A DNA stretch of 64,000 nt from Bacteroidetes bacterium 43-93 (GTDB lineage: Bacteria; Bacteroidota; Bacteroidia; Chitinophagales; Chitinophagaceae), in contig MKUO01000001.1 in the NCBI GenBank assembly GCA_001897855.1, positions 434,001 to 498,000 of the forward strand. The letters are read 5' to 3'. Position numbers and translations under genes: made by a program. The notes beneath the pieces are model-generated. The model made no database searches. It saw only the letters and a program-made list of their open reading frames with translations, and was not told the DNA's origin. Below, piece after piece: positions 1-9,103 of this stretch; positions within the stretch are counted from its first letter, which is position 1; each line of letters begins with the position of its first letter.

Positions 1-1869
1 AACAAGGGTATATGTGGCTTTTTCATTACCGCTTTGGAAATTATCATAGCAATAGAGCATGCCATACTTAGTGCCTATCAATAAATAGTCTTTACCGGAA
101 TTGTCTATTTTGCCAATGAAAGGGCTTAGGTAAGTATAGGCGTCCTCATCCTTAACTATGAAAATATGCCCGAGTGTATCTGTAACACGTCTGAAGAATG
201 GATTGGATCCGCCTGAATTACTATAATAATATAGGCGTCCCATATCGCAGCCGATGATCAGGTCATTATCGCCGTCCTTATCCAAGTCGTATATGCAAGG
301 TGAGGCATAGTTGCCGACATCCAGTGTGCCAAACTGGTCATTTAATATTTTAGTGAAAGTCCAAACTGGCTGCACCGATGCAGAAGCAGCGGTATTATGA
401 AAATAGAAAACCTGGCCATTTGCAGTGCCTATGATCATATCGTCTTTTCCGTCGGCATCAAGGTCGCCGAAAGCAAGTGTCCCTCCTCTATAATCATTAT
501 TGCCGGCTAACCCCATAAAATCGCGATTTTTCAAAGTATAAGCCGGCTTTAATGGAGTGCCGGTATTTTCATAATAGTATACAGAGGATCTCATAGTACC
601 GTTCCCCGACTGATAAAAGCCACGACTGTTGACAAAAAGATCCATCTTACCGTCTTTATTATAGTCATAAAATACAGGTGCAGAATTGCTTCCTACATCT
701 ACCATATCCTGCATAAGCAGGGTATCTGTTTGATAGACGTAGTTTGGATGCGCTGTTGTGCCTGTGTTTTTGAAGTAAGACAAGGATTTGTAATTCTCGA
801 AACCCTGTGCAAACGGCGCAACCGCAATATCTTTTACTCCATCGTTATTGATATCGAGCCAAAAAGCTACAGGCTTCATCGGCGCGAGGTTGGCACGTCC
901 CTGCCAGCTTGTATCCTGCGCTATAATGGAATCCTTATTATAACCATAGTCTACACGGCCATTTTTTAAGTATTGTATGTCCGAAAAGGAGACATTGCCA
1001 TTTAATACATCGTAGTCGCCATCGTTATCCATATCTATAAGACATACTGTATTACCACTGTGGGTTGTCTTTTCTCCACTATTGCAACCTTTACAGGACG
1101 GGGTTGTTATACCATCGCAATTTTGCGCTAAGGCTAACGTACGCTCGTAGTTTTGTTTCACTTTTCCCCAGCAGCCATCTTTCAGGCATATAGTAATGCT
1201 ATCGTTGGGGAGCCCGTCCTCTATCTGGCAATTACGGAAATAATACATGAAAGCGCCGTTTAGATCATAGGTCACAATGTCAAGATCGCCGTCTCCATCA
1301 ATATCTTCAACACCGGGATAGTCTGCAGTGGATACAAACACATTTGTCCAGCCGGATAGAGCATCATTATAATGCAATCCATCATAGCCATGAAATTTTG
1401 TACTCAGGTCAAATGAGATTCTGTCTTTATTGTTATTATCTTTTTGCCATCTGCCACGATACACGGTAATACCGGGATTCCCCCTGAATATCAGGTCCGG
1501 AATTCCATCCCTGTTAAAGTCCCTTAGCATCATGTACACATTTACATCCGGAAAATTATCTGCATATTCTGGTGCATAAACATATTGAGGGTTGCCGGGC
1601 GTTCTGCTCTTATTAAGAAACGTTCTAACTCCGCCATTAGGGTCAAAAATCACCAGGTCTTTGATGCCATCGTTATTGATATCGCCCATTGATAGTTGAG
1701 GATTGTCCAGGCCTCCGGCCCATGGAAATGCTAATACTCTGCCATTTTCAACGGTTACCGAAGGAGCATCAGCATAAGGTTGATAAATTTGCTGGCCCGA
1801 ACCGGACTGTGCATAAACAGAAGAAAACCCAATTAATCCGAGGCTTAGGTAAAGGATACAGTTTTTCAT
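1..1869 (-). CDS. FG-GAP/VCBS repeat secreted protein, 3' end outside window
   Basis: An open frame of 623 codons starts at ATG 1869 and runs off the left edge. A signal peptide (MKNCILYLSLGLIGFSSVYA) is followed by many calcium-loop-like FG-GAP/VCBS repeats such as DFNRDGIPDL, DIDGDGDLDI, DYNKDGKMDL and DLDKDGDNDL, the pattern of integrin-like beta-propeller surface proteins. A cysteine-rich insert (CLKDGCWGK, then CKGC) sits near the middle. It is a paralogue, in the same order throughout, of the gene ending 12 bp downstream of its start. By that comparison about 130 residues are missing, including an expected T9SS sorting domain. Role inferred: secreted or cell-surface protein; ligand unknown. 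Confidence 0.85.
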   Translation of the reverse strand, partial: MKNCILYLSLGLIGFSSVYAQSGSGQQIYQPYADAPSVTVENGRVLAFPWAGGLDNPQLSMGDINNDGIKDLVIFDPNGGVRTFLNKSRTPGNPQYVYAPEYADNFPDVNVYMMLRDFNRDGIPDLIFRGNPGITVYRGRWQKDNNNKDRISFDLSTKFHGYDGLHYNDALSGWTNVFVSTADYPGVEDIDGDGDLDIVTYDLNGAFMYYFRNCQIEDGLPNDSITICLKDGCWGKVKQNYERTLALAQNCDGITTPSCKGCNSGEKTTHSGNTVCLIDMDNDGDYDVLNGNVSFSDIQYLKNGRVDYGYNKDSIIAQDTSWQGRANLAPMKPVAFWLDINNDGVKDIAVAPFAQGFENYKSLSYFKNTGTTAHPNYVYQTDTLLMQDMVDVGSNSAPVFYDYNKDGKMDLFVNSRGFYQSGNGTMRSSVYYYENTGTPLKPAYTLKNRDFMGLAGNNDYRGGTLAFGDLDADGKDDMIIGTANGQVFYFHNTAASASVQPVWTFTKILNDQFGTLDVGNYASPCIYDLDKDGDNDLIIGCDMGRLYYYSNSGGSNPFFRRVTDTLGHIFIVKDEDAYTYLSPFIGKIDNSGKDYLLIGTKYGMLYCYDNFQSGNEKATYTLV

Positions 1870-1881
1870 ATGGTTTAGATA

Positions 1882-4167
1882 TTAGTGCATAATGCAAACA
1901 GGGGAGGATGCCTGTGCATCTGTAGTTCTTACAATACAATAATAAGTACCTGACGCAATTCCCGATACGTCTATTTGCGCATTGGTCCTGCTGGCATCTA
2001 TTGCGCCATCATACATTTTTTGCCCGGTAACAGATATGAGCGTAATATGCACCTCACCATTTCCAATACTTGGCAGCCAGCTGATATTGATCATGTTATT
2101 GGCAGGGTTGGGGAAGATTTTTATATCTCCGTTTGCTAACTGCTGAGCACTTATAAAAGTTTTGTAATACTGTTTATATAACGCAAGGCCGCCCACCTCG
2201 TTTCCTACAATCATTTCATAGCTGCCATCACCATCAATATCACCAACTGTCGGGTGCGCACGATCCCTAACATAGATACTGCTGTATGCAGAATCTACCC
2301 GTATATATTTAACGTTGGTATTACCACTTTGAAAATTATCATATCGGTAGATCGTACCATTTTTGCTTCCTATTAAAAGGTAATCCTTGTTCGAATTATC
2401 GATCTTGCCAATATAGGGAACTGCATAGCTATAAATATCGCCTTTTGCAGCATAATCGTTGATGACGACACCACCCAAGGTATCTGTGATCAGGTTGAAA
2501 TTTACAGAACCTGAGCCTCCGGTATTTTTATAATAATACAATGTTGCGAGCTGGCATCCTACAACCAGGTCATTCTTCCCGTCTTTGTTAAGATCGTAAA
2601 TAAATGGTGCCGCATAACCACGAACTTTAGCGGTGCCCGACTGGTCTGTAACAGGTGTAGGATTTTGAAATATGGGCTGAGTATTACCGGTGGCCGCTGT
2701 ATTATGAAAATAGGTCATTGTGCCATCCGCTCTACCTATTACAAGATCATCTTTACCATCGCCGTCAAGATCGCCAAAGGCAAGAGAAGAGGATATCAGG
2801 TTGGCACTCGCCAGGTTAAGGAAATCACGCGATCTCATAGTAAAAGAAAGAGAGGTAGGAGAGGTACTGGTATTTTCAAAATAATAGATAGCTGCTTTAG
2901 TAACGCCTGTTGCAGGATCAGTAAATCCTTCGCTACCTAAGAAAAGATCGGGTTTGCCATCTTTGTTGTAATCGTAGAGTGTAGGTGCGGCACCTGCACC
3001 GGCATCAATTACGTCGGAAGTAAAAATAGTATCGGACTGATACACATAATTTGGATGCTGGGTGGTGCCCATATTACGGAAGTATTGCAGGCATCTTTTG
3101 GCGCCTACATTTGGCACGAATGGAGAAAATATGAGGTCTGTATGGGTATCATTATCTACATCTACCCAATAGGCCGCAGGTTGTAATGGCAGGTTTATGC
3201 CAACACCGTTTGAAGTCCAAATGGTATCTTCATAAATCATGCTATCCCTAACATAAGACAATTCATTTTTGCCGTTTTTTAAATATTGTATATCGGGGAA
3301 GGATACATTACCGTCCAGCATATCATAGTCGCCGTCGCCATCCATATCCAGCAGTGTCAGTGCATTGCCTGAGTGTGTTGTTTTTGCACCACTATTATCA
3401 CAACCCTTGCAGGTAGTACCTGTAGTGCCACAGTAAACGCCCATTCTTATATTGCGTTCATTAAACTGCGATGTTTTGCCCCAGCAAACATCCTTCAGGC
3501 AAATAGTAATACTGTCTTTAGGCAGCTTATCTTCTACCTGGCAATTCCTATAAAAGCAAATGCCTATTCCGTTTAGGTCGTACGATAGAAAATCAAGATC
3601 GCCGTCGCCATCTACGTCTGCCATAGCTGGCAGATCGTTGGGTGCCACATAGGCATTCACCATGCCCGATCCGCCTGTTAGATAATAGAGGCCACGGTAG
3701 CCGCTGAATGTTGTTGTAGGGTCAAAATGCAATATTGAGTCATCTCCATAGAAACCTCTCAGGGGTGTAATTCCCGAATATCCACGATATATAAGGTCTG
3801 GCGTTCCGTCTCTGTTATAGTCAGCAAATTTCAGATACCCGTTGATCACAGGAAAACTATTAGCATATTCTGCGTGATATACATAGTGTGGTTGGCCCTT
3901 TACCTTGCTGGTGTTAATCAAAACCTTTACACCACTGGCTGGTTCAAATATCACCATGTCCTGGATGCCGTCCTTATTGAAATCAACATTAGCAAATTGA
4001 GGGTTTCGTAATGCTCCCGCCCATGCGTAGGCAAGCTCTTTACCATTGTCATCGTAAACCAGAGGCGGCTTACCATAAGGGAGATAAAGCGTTTCGCCTG
4101 ATATTTGGGCAAATGAGTGATTTCCCGCTAGCAGGCATAAGGATAGGTACAGTAATTTCTTTTTCAT
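1882..4167 (-). CDS. FG-GAP/VCBS repeat protein with T9SS type A sorting domain
   Basis: 761 residues. An N-terminal signal peptide (KKLLYLSLCLLAGNHSFAQ) is followed by repeated DxDxDGxxD loops (DFNKDGIQDM, DVDGDGDLDF, DMDGDGDYDM, DYNKDGKPDL, DLDGDGKDDL, DLNKDGKNDL, DIDGDGSYEM), which in FG-GAP/VCBS proteins bind calcium within beta-propeller blades. A cysteine-bearing insert (CLKDVCWGK, TTCKGCDNSG) lies around residues 220-255. The last ~80 residues (IFPNPANNMINISW, then ISVTGQKMYDG and SGTYYCIVRT) are a typical type IX secretion C-terminal sorting domain, so the mature protein should be released or anchored outside the cell. It precedes its paralogue by only 12 bp, so the two are probably co-transcribed duplicates. 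Confidence 0.92.
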   Translation of the reverse strand: MKKKLLYLSLCLLAGNHSFAQISGETLYLPYGKPPLVYDDNGKELAYAWAGALRNPQFANVDFNKDGIQDMVIFEPASGVKVLINTSKVKGQPHYVYHAEYANSFPVINGYLKFADYNRDGTPDLIYRGYSGITPLRGFYGDDSILHFDPTTTFSGYRGLYYLTGGSGMVNAYVAPNDLPAMADVDGDGDLDFLSYDLNGIGICFYRNCQVEDKLPKDSITICLKDVCWGKTSQFNERNIRMGVYCGTTGTTCKGCDNSGAKTTHSGNALTLLDMDGDGDYDMLDGNVSFPDIQYLKNGKNELSYVRDSMIYEDTIWTSNGVGINLPLQPAAYWVDVDNDTHTDLIFSPFVPNVGAKRCLQYFRNMGTTQHPNYVYQSDTIFTSDVIDAGAGAAPTLYDYNKDGKPDLFLGSEGFTDPATGVTKAAIYYFENTSTSPTSLSFTMRSRDFLNLASANLISSSLAFGDLDGDGKDDLVIGRADGTMTYFHNTAATGNTQPIFQNPTPVTDQSGTAKVRGYAAPFIYDLNKDGKNDLVVGCQLATLYYYKNTGGSGSVNFNLITDTLGGVVINDYAAKGDIYSYAVPYIGKIDNSNKDYLLIGSKNGTIYRYDNFQSGNTNVKYIRVDSAYSSIYVRDRAHPTVGDIDGDGSYEMIVGNEVGGLALYKQYYKTFISAQQLANGDIKIFPNPANNMINISWLPSIGNGEVHITLISVTGQKMYDGAIDASRTNAQIDVSGIASGTYYCIVRTTDAQASSPVCIMH

Positions 4168-4215
4168 TTTTATATATGTAAAAGGCCTATTTTAAAGTTA
4201 CGTAACATTCTCTAA

Positions 4216-5040
4216 TTAAGACGCTTTGTACTTTTGTAAAGGTGAGTTAGGCTCCATTAAAAAATGCTTAAAAACCAACTTGTCGGCTAAACGAGGGAAA
4301 AGTTTATTAATTAAAACGGTAAGTTTTCCCTGTCCGGTCATTACCACTGTTCGTTTTCTTTTTTGTATGCTGTCGCAAATGATTTTGGCACATTCGTCTG
4401 CAGTCATCAGTTTTGATTCGTCCAGTGGGGTTTCTGCCTGCGCAGATCCATCTGCACTCCGTGCCACATTGCGGATATTGCTCGCTGTAAAGCCGGGGGA
4501 AATCCACATTACGTTGGCGCCTGTAGATAACAATTCCGTTCTCAAAGCTTCCATAAAGCCCTGCATGGCAAATTTGGATGCTGAATACCCCGTACGGGCT
4601 GGCAGGCCCCTGTACCCTGCAATAGAGGATACACCTACAATTGTTCCCTTGTTTTCCCTGATGGATTTTACGGCGTATTTAGTGCAATAGACAGCCCCCC
4701 AGAAATTAATATCCATCAATTCGCGGATAACGGATAGGTCGGCATCTTCAAAAAGGGCGCGCATACTGATTCCTGCGTTATTTATCAGCACATCTATCCG
4801 CAGCCATTTATTGATTGCTGCTTTTATGAATAATTCGCAATCAGCTTCCTTGCTTACGTCTGCCTGTATATAAAGTACTTTCTCAGGATCATCAATTCCG
4901 ATTGCCTGCTTTAGTTTTTCTATATTGCGGGCGCAAACTGCTATTTTTGCACCACGATGCATTGCCTCGATAGCCAGAGCCTGGCCAATTCCTGATGAAG
5001 CGCCTGTAATTGCAACTATTTTGTTCTGCAGAGAATACAT
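4216..5040 (-). CDS. SDR family NAD(P)-dependent oxidoreductase
   Basis: 274 residues, the usual length of a classical short-chain dehydrogenase/reductase. Visible motifs are the Rossmann nucleotide motif TGASSGIG (12-19), NNAG (87-90), catalytic Ser138/139, and YSASK with Tyr152 and Lys156. The C-terminal part (VVMTGQGKLTVLINKLFPRL) resembles membrane-associated SDRs of the DHRS7 type rather than FabG. The substrate cannot be told from sequence. It is transcribed on its own, with 48 bp to the downstream VCBS gene and a ~190 bp AT-rich divergent region towards the PurE-like fragment. Confidence 0.9.
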   Translation of the reverse strand: MYSLQNKIVAITGASSGIGQALAIEAMHRGAKIAVCARNIEKLKQAIGIDDPEKVLYIQADVSKEADCELFIKAAINKWLRIDVLINNAGISMRALFEDADLSVIRELMDINFWGAVYCTKYAVKSIRENKGTIVGVSSIAGYRGLPARTGYSASKFAMQGFMEALRTELLSTGANVMWISPGFTASNIRNVARSADGSAQAETPLDESKLMTADECAKIICDSIQKRKRTVVMTGQGKLTVLINKLFPRLADKLVFKHFLMEPNSPLQKYKAS

Positions 5041-5142
5041 AAAGTTCTTTTAACGAGTCCGTAAAGTTAGCTGTATAGCCATATCGAAAATGGGTAGTAT
5101 GTAGTCAAATTAGTATATACACTAAAAAGATATACACAAGGG

Positions 5143-5167
5143 TTGAAAACTATATATATACTTCAAC
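5143..5167. repeat. AT-rich inverted repeat in a divergent intergenic region
   Basis: GTTGAA at 5143-5148 faces TTCAAC at 5162-5167 across an alternating TA spacer (ctatatatata). It lies between the divergent SDR gene and the PurE-like fragment and could be an operator, but the arms are only six bases and no regulator gene is adjacent. Low-confidence site. Confidence 0.25.
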
Positions 5168-5232
5168 AGGTTGTAGGAATAATATTTTATAATTTCCGTT
5201 AAACACGCAGTACAAATAGTTCAAAAACGATA

Positions 5233-5562
5233 ATGAAAGTAATGATCACGATGGGCTCGGTGGCAACTGCACAATCAAAAGGATATGGTGCTGTTGTAGC
5301 AGTTGCGCATATGCCTGTAGCATTTTCCGGAATTTGTGCCGCATATACATCGTTACCATTGCCAGATGTACATTTGGCTGGTGGCATAGATTCTTTATTC
5401 AGTAGTGTGCAGATGCGGGAGAGCCTGCCGGTTGGTACCCTGGCGGTAGGTAAGTTCGATGCGCAAAACGCGGCTGTAATGGCGGCGCGTATCTTTGCCC
5501 TCAGTAACAAGAATGTAATTGAGCGCGTAGAAGCATTTAAGCAGCAGGAGTACGAAATTTGA
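5233..5562 (+). CDS. truncated and diverged PurE-like protein
   Basis: 109 residues. The second half matches class I N5-carboxyaminoimidazole ribonucleotide mutase (PurE): GGIDSLFSSVQM, then LPVGTLAVGK, then AQNAAVMAARIFAL, equivalent to the DSLxSxVQM...PVxTxAxG...NAALLAAQIL core of PurE. PurE is normally about 160-170 residues. Here the initial MGSxSD motif is reduced to MGSVAT, and about 40 residues including the substrate-binding SAHRTP segment are absent. The GxGGAAHLPG loop is degraded to VAHMPVAFSG. The frame is open from ATG to stop. Most likely it is a decaying purE copy; a re-purposed small protein is possible. It is not expected to have mutase activity. Confidence 0.55.
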   Translation: MKVMITMGSVATAQSKGYGAVVAVAHMPVAFSGICAAYTSLPLPDVHLAGGIDSLFSSVQMRESLPVGTLAVGKFDAQNAAVMAARIFALSNKNVIERVEAFKQQEYEI

Positions 5563-5633
5563 TGTTGATTTAACACGGGATTATCATCCCTATAGCTATT
5601 TTTATTTGAGATAATACATAAACTGATCGCACA

Positions 5634-6656
5634 TTGACAGAAGCTATAATAAACCTGGACACGGTTAATCCAATTGAATTTTTTGGTGTTAACAACAGTA
5701 AGTTTGATATTTTAAAACGCAAATTCCCATTATTAAAAATTTTATCCCGCGGAACACAGATAAAGCTCTCCGGACAAGCAGATGAGGTATCGAACGCGCA
5801 AGGGCGTATCGGACAGCTAATAAAGTACCTGGAGCGTAATGGACACCTTTCTGAAAACTACTTTTCAGAGATTCTCGGCGACGATGAAAATGGGGAAACA
5901 CAGGTAACGGAAAATGAGAATAACAATGATATTCTTGTTTTCGGGCCAAATGGAAAGGTGATCAGGGCTAAGACTCAGAACCAGAAATTAATGGCCTCCG
6001 TATCTGAGAAAAACGACATCATCTTCGCCGTGGGCCCCGCAGGTACCGGTAAAACTTATACAGCCGTTGCACTGGCGGTACGGGCTCTGAAAAACAAATC
6101 GGTCCGTAAGATCATCCTTACCCGGCCCGCGGTAGAAGCAGGGGAGAGCCTTGGTTTTCTACCCGGGGATCTTAAGGAGAAGATCGATCCATATCTACGA
6201 CCACTGTATGATGCACTTGACGATATGATACCAAGCGACAAGCTGAGCTATTATATGGCTAACCGTATCATAGAAATAGCTCCGCTGGCATATATGCGTG
6301 GCCGTACATTGGATAATGCGTTTATCATCCTTGATGAGGCACAGAACTCTACCGACCTCCAATTGAAAATGTTCCTTACTCGTATTGGCGCACATGCAAA
6401 AGCAATCATCACCGGCGACCTTAGCCAGGTAGATCTGCCGAAGAATCAGAAATCCGGTTTGCTGAAGGCTACCAAAATATTGAAAGATATAGATGGTATT
6501 GCCCAGATACAACTGGATGAGGCAGACGTAGTGCGCCACAGGTTAGTGAAACAGATCATTCGCGCTTATGACAAAGAGCAGGAGCAGGAAGAAAAGCTGG
6601 AGCTGGAGAACCGGGAACGGTTCCGGAATTTGCCCAAAAACGGACAAAATAGCTAA
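5634..6656 (+). CDS. phoH: PhoH family ATPase
   Basis: 340 residues, a typical PhoH/PhoL length. An N-terminal RNA-binding-like region (about 1-100) precedes the P-loop ATPase core with Walker A GPAGTGKT (134-141) and Walker B FIILDEAQN (~232-240). RPAVEAGESLGFLPGDLKEK is the PhoH family signature. Family proteins are cytoplasmic NTPases linked to RNA metabolism. The start is TTG at 5634: the reading MTEAIINLDTVNPIEFFGV is where Bacteroidota PhoH proteins begin, and no ATG is nearby. It is followed directly by a strong terminator and is probably monocistronic. Confidence 0.93.
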   Translation: MTEAIINLDTVNPIEFFGVNNSKFDILKRKFPLLKILSRGTQIKLSGQADEVSNAQGRIGQLIKYLERNGHLSENYFSEILGDDENGETQVTENENNNDILVFGPNGKVIRAKTQNQKLMASVSEKNDIIFAVGPAGTGKTYTAVALAVRALKNKSVRKIILTRPAVEAGESLGFLPGDLKEKIDPYLRPLYDALDDMIPSDKLSYYMANRIIEIAPLAYMRGRTLDNAFIILDEAQNSTDLQLKMFLTRIGAHAKAIITGDLSQVDLPKNQKSGLLKATKILKDIDGIAQIQLDEADVVRHRLVKQIIRAYDKEQEQEEKLELENRERFRNLPKNGQNS

Positions 6657-6660
6657 AACG

Positions 6661-6687
6661 AAGCCGCTCTAAACGAGCGGCTTTTTT
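6661..6687 (+). terminator. rho-independent terminator after phoH
   Basis: A perfect 9-bp stem AAGCCGCTC / GAGCGGCTT with a five-base loop is followed by six T, four bases after the PhoH stop codon. Confidence 0.9.
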
Positions 6688-6832
6688 CATAATAAGGCAC
6701 TGTAACACCAGTTAAATCTTTTTTAACAGTAGATATTCCCGTTTCGGCATATTGTATATGATGCACGGTATAATGTTTTTGTGTGCTACCCTACATTTTA
6801 TAGAATTGATTGTTTAACTAAAATTGGATATT

Positions 6833-7543
6833 ATGAGAAGTGAATTATTAGTATGCGCAGCATTAGCAGTACTTGCAGTTTCGTCGTGCAAGAAAAACGA
6901 TAGTGTGAACCCATCTACAACCACAAAGAATACATCTGGCGCGGATATGAGCTACCAGTTGACAACTACCAACCGGACGGCTGAAATGAGGACAACAGCG
7001 GGTGCAAACCTGCAATGGACAGCAGGATATGCGAATCCATCTGTAGTGAAATTTGAGGCACAAAAAGGCGGTACTGAAATAGAGTATAAATCAAGCAATA
7101 CAGCGCAAATTGATCTTATGTCTCCGGTTGCGGTTAGTTTTGGCGGATTTACGATACCGAGCGGCACTTATGATAAGATAGAATTGAAAATAGATCTGGA
7201 TAAAAATGGACAAAATCCTGCAATGGAATTGGATGGGCAATATAGCAACGGAACCACCACGTTTCCTGTACAGCTGATCATAACTGACTTTATGGAACTA
7301 AAGACAGAGCAAACTAATGTAACTATTACGGACAACACCTCATTTACTGCAGTTACAATGCTTGATCTTTCTACAATCACCGCAGGAATATCAGAAACTA
7401 TGCTGCTTTCAGCAAAGCTTACAAATGGTACGCTTATCATATCATCAGGATCAAACAGGATGATCTATAATATGGTGCTGGATAATTTCAGGAACCACAA
7501 ACATCACTGTATGTTTGAGCATCACGATAAAGGTAAGAAGTAA
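6833..7543 (+). CDS. uncharacterised lipoprotein
   Basis: 236 residues from ATG 6833; a TTG nine bases upstream is in frame, but the ATG begins a clean lipoprotein signal (MRSELLVCAALAVLAVSSC, lipid-acceptor Cys19 followed by KK). The mature part is rich in Thr, Ser and Asn with alternating hydrophobic residues, suggesting a beta-sandwich. The tail is His-rich (FRNHKHHCMFEHHDKGKK), which might bind metal; that is inference. I recognise no named family. It stands alone between two strong terminators. Confidence 0.75.
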   Translation: MRSELLVCAALAVLAVSSCKKNDSVNPSTTTKNTSGADMSYQLTTTNRTAEMRTTAGANLQWTAGYANPSVVKFEAQKGGTEIEYKSSNTAQIDLMSPVAVSFGGFTIPSGTYDKIELKIDLDKNGQNPAMELDGQYSNGTTTFPVQLIITDFMELKTEQTNVTITDNTSFTAVTMLDLSTITAGISETMLLSAKLTNGTLIISSGSNRMIYNMVLDNFRNHKHHCMFEHHDKGKK

Positions 7544-7560
7544 CATTCACTGTATTTCAA

Positions 7561-7597
7561 AAGCAATAGCCATTCGATTTGAATGGCTATTGCTTTT
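7561..7597. terminator. shared bidirectional terminator
   Basis: A perfect 15-bp stem AAGCAATAGCCATTC / GAATGGCTATTGCTT with loop GATTT ends in TTTTT on the plus strand and is preceded by an A-containing run usable on the minus strand. It lies between two convergent lipoprotein genes. Confidence 0.88.
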
Positions 7598-7614
7598 TAT
7601 TAAAGAAATTTCGT

Positions 7615-8082
7615 TTAGTAAAGATAGATAGGCGGTGCCGTAATGGTATCGCTATTGTGGCCCGCGCGGTCTTTTACATATATTTTGTATACTACCGTGT
7701 CTGCCAGTTTGTGCACCGCATCATTTCTTTTTTGCAGGAAAAGCGCTGCAATAACTTTTACTGTGCAATGCGCGGTAATACCATCTTTAGCATTTTGAAG
7801 ATCAGACGGAATGCTTGGGAAAAAATATGGATTGGACTGGTTTACACGCGTGTCTATGAGGTACACATCGTGGTTGCCTGATGTAGGGTCGTTACCCAGG
7901 TCACCGTCGCCATCTACAACCTTGAAGGAGATAAAAACAGTATCTTTGGGAGACGATGCGGTAACAGAATTAGGTGTCAGGCTTTCAAAGTATACGAAAG
8001 GTGTTGAACTATTACTATTCTGTTTTTTACAGGCTCCCAGGCTTATAGCTAATACTGCTAATAAAATAAGTCTGACTTTCAT
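7615..8082 (-). CDS. small lipoprotein
   Basis: 155 residues from ATG 8082; an upstream in-frame TTG gives only three more residues before the same signal. Signal and lipobox: MKVRLILLAVLAISLGAC, Cys18. The mature part contains VFISFKVVDGDGDLGND, reminiscent of the strands and acidic turns of Ig-like or cadherin-like folds in Bacteroidota lipoproteins, and ends with YKIYVKDRAGHNSDT. No enzymatic motif is visible. It is divergent from the LuxE-like gene, with 21 bp between the start codons, so the promoters must overlap the opposite coding regions. Confidence 0.75.
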   Translation of the reverse strand: MKVRLILLAVLAISLGACKKQNSNSSTPFVYFESLTPNSVTASSPKDTVFISFKVVDGDGDLGNDPTSGNHDVYLIDTRVNQSNPYFFPSIPSDLQNAKDGITAHCTVKVIAALFLQKRNDAVHKLADTVVYKIYVKDRAGHNSDTITAPPIYLY

Positions 8083-8103
8083 AGCTACCAAAGTTATACA
8101 AAA

Positions 8104-9099
8104 GTGGTATTAAACAAAATAGGCTTACAAGGTATTAATTCCATAAATGATATAAGTTCTGAAAACTTTCAGGATATTGCCCTTGCGATCTTTAACTTTC
8201 AGTACCTGGGAAACCCTGTTTACCGTCAATTTGCAGATGCGTTACATAGACAGCCTCGTAATGTGCAAAGCCTTGAAGCGATCCCGTTCTTACCTATTTC
8301 GTTCTTTAAAAGCCATAAGGTAATAACAGGAGCCGATGCGCCAACCTTAATATTTGAGAGTAGCGGCACAACAGGGGAGGTGACCAGCAAACATTATGTA
8401 ACTGATGAGGCCATCTACAGGGCGTCTCTTTTACATGGTTTTAAGCAGTTTTACGGCGATCCCAAAGATTATGTGATCATTGCGTTGCTGCCATCTTACC
8501 TGGAGCGTAAAAATGCATCCCTGGTACACATGGCCAAGGTGCTGATGGAAGAAAGTCCGCACCCGGACAACGGTTTTTACCTGAATGAGTGGGAAAAGCT
8601 TGCCGACACGCTGCTGAGCCTGGAGGTGAGGAAACGGCCTGTTTTGTTACTGGGCGTTACGTTTGCCTTGCTCGATTTTGCAGAAAGCCATCCGCTAAAA
8701 TTAGAGCATACCATAGTGATGGAAACAGGGGGGATGAAGGGCCGGAGGGAAGAATGGACGAGGGCACAGGTGCACGCTTACCTAAAACAGCAATGGGGTG
8801 CAGCATCTGTACATTCTGAATACGGCATGACTGAACTATTATCACAAGCCTATTCAAAACATGACGGCATTTTTATGCCATCTGCAACGATGAAAGTGCT
8901 GGTGCGCGATGTCAATGATCCATTGGATGTAAGCAGTAGTGGCGCAGGCTGCCTTAATATAATAGACCTTGCTAATGTCAACAGTTGTTCTTTTATAGCA
9001 ACGGAAGATATCGGAAACATAAGCCTGGATGGTAGTTTCGAGGTTTTAGGACGGATGGATCATTCTGCTTTGCGAGGTTGTAGCTTAATGACTGCATAA
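8104..9099 (+). CDS. LuxE-like acyl-protein synthetase family protein
   Basis: 331 residues from GTG 8104. It belongs to the adenylate-forming LuxE/acyl-protein synthetase group: SSGTTGEVTSKH (86-97) is the P-loop-like ATP/phosphate motif, and HSEYGMTEL (237-245) is the adenylation motif shared with the AMP-forming ligases. LuxE activates fatty acids as acyl-AMP and transfers them to its own Cys and then to the LuxC reductase. There are no luxC or luxAB neighbours, so bioluminescence is not implied; Bacteroidota carry such stand-alone enzymes. Acyl substrate unknown. Confidence 0.8.
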   Translation: MVLNKIGLQGINSINDISSENFQDIALAIFNFQYLGNPVYRQFADALHRQPRNVQSLEAIPFLPISFFKSHKVITGADAPTLIFESSGTTGEVTSKHYVTDEAIYRASLLHGFKQFYGDPKDYVIIALLPSYLERKNASLVHMAKVLMEESPHPDNGFYLNEWEKLADTLLSLEVRKRPVLLLGVTFALLDFAESHPLKLEHTIVMETGGMKGRREEWTRAQVHAYLKQQWGAASVHSEYGMTELLSQAYSKHDGIFMPSATMKVLVRDVNDPLDVSSSGAGCLNIIDLANVNSCSFIATEDIGNISLDGSFEVLGRMDHSALRGCSLMTA

Positions 9100-9103
9100 A
9101 ATA

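Noticed and set aside
5577-5590. GGGAT / ATCCC short hairpin after the PurE-like frame
   Set aside because: Only 5 bp and no T-run.
6824-6832. TTG start for the lipoprotein
   Set aside because: ATG 6833 directly begins the lipoprotein signal.
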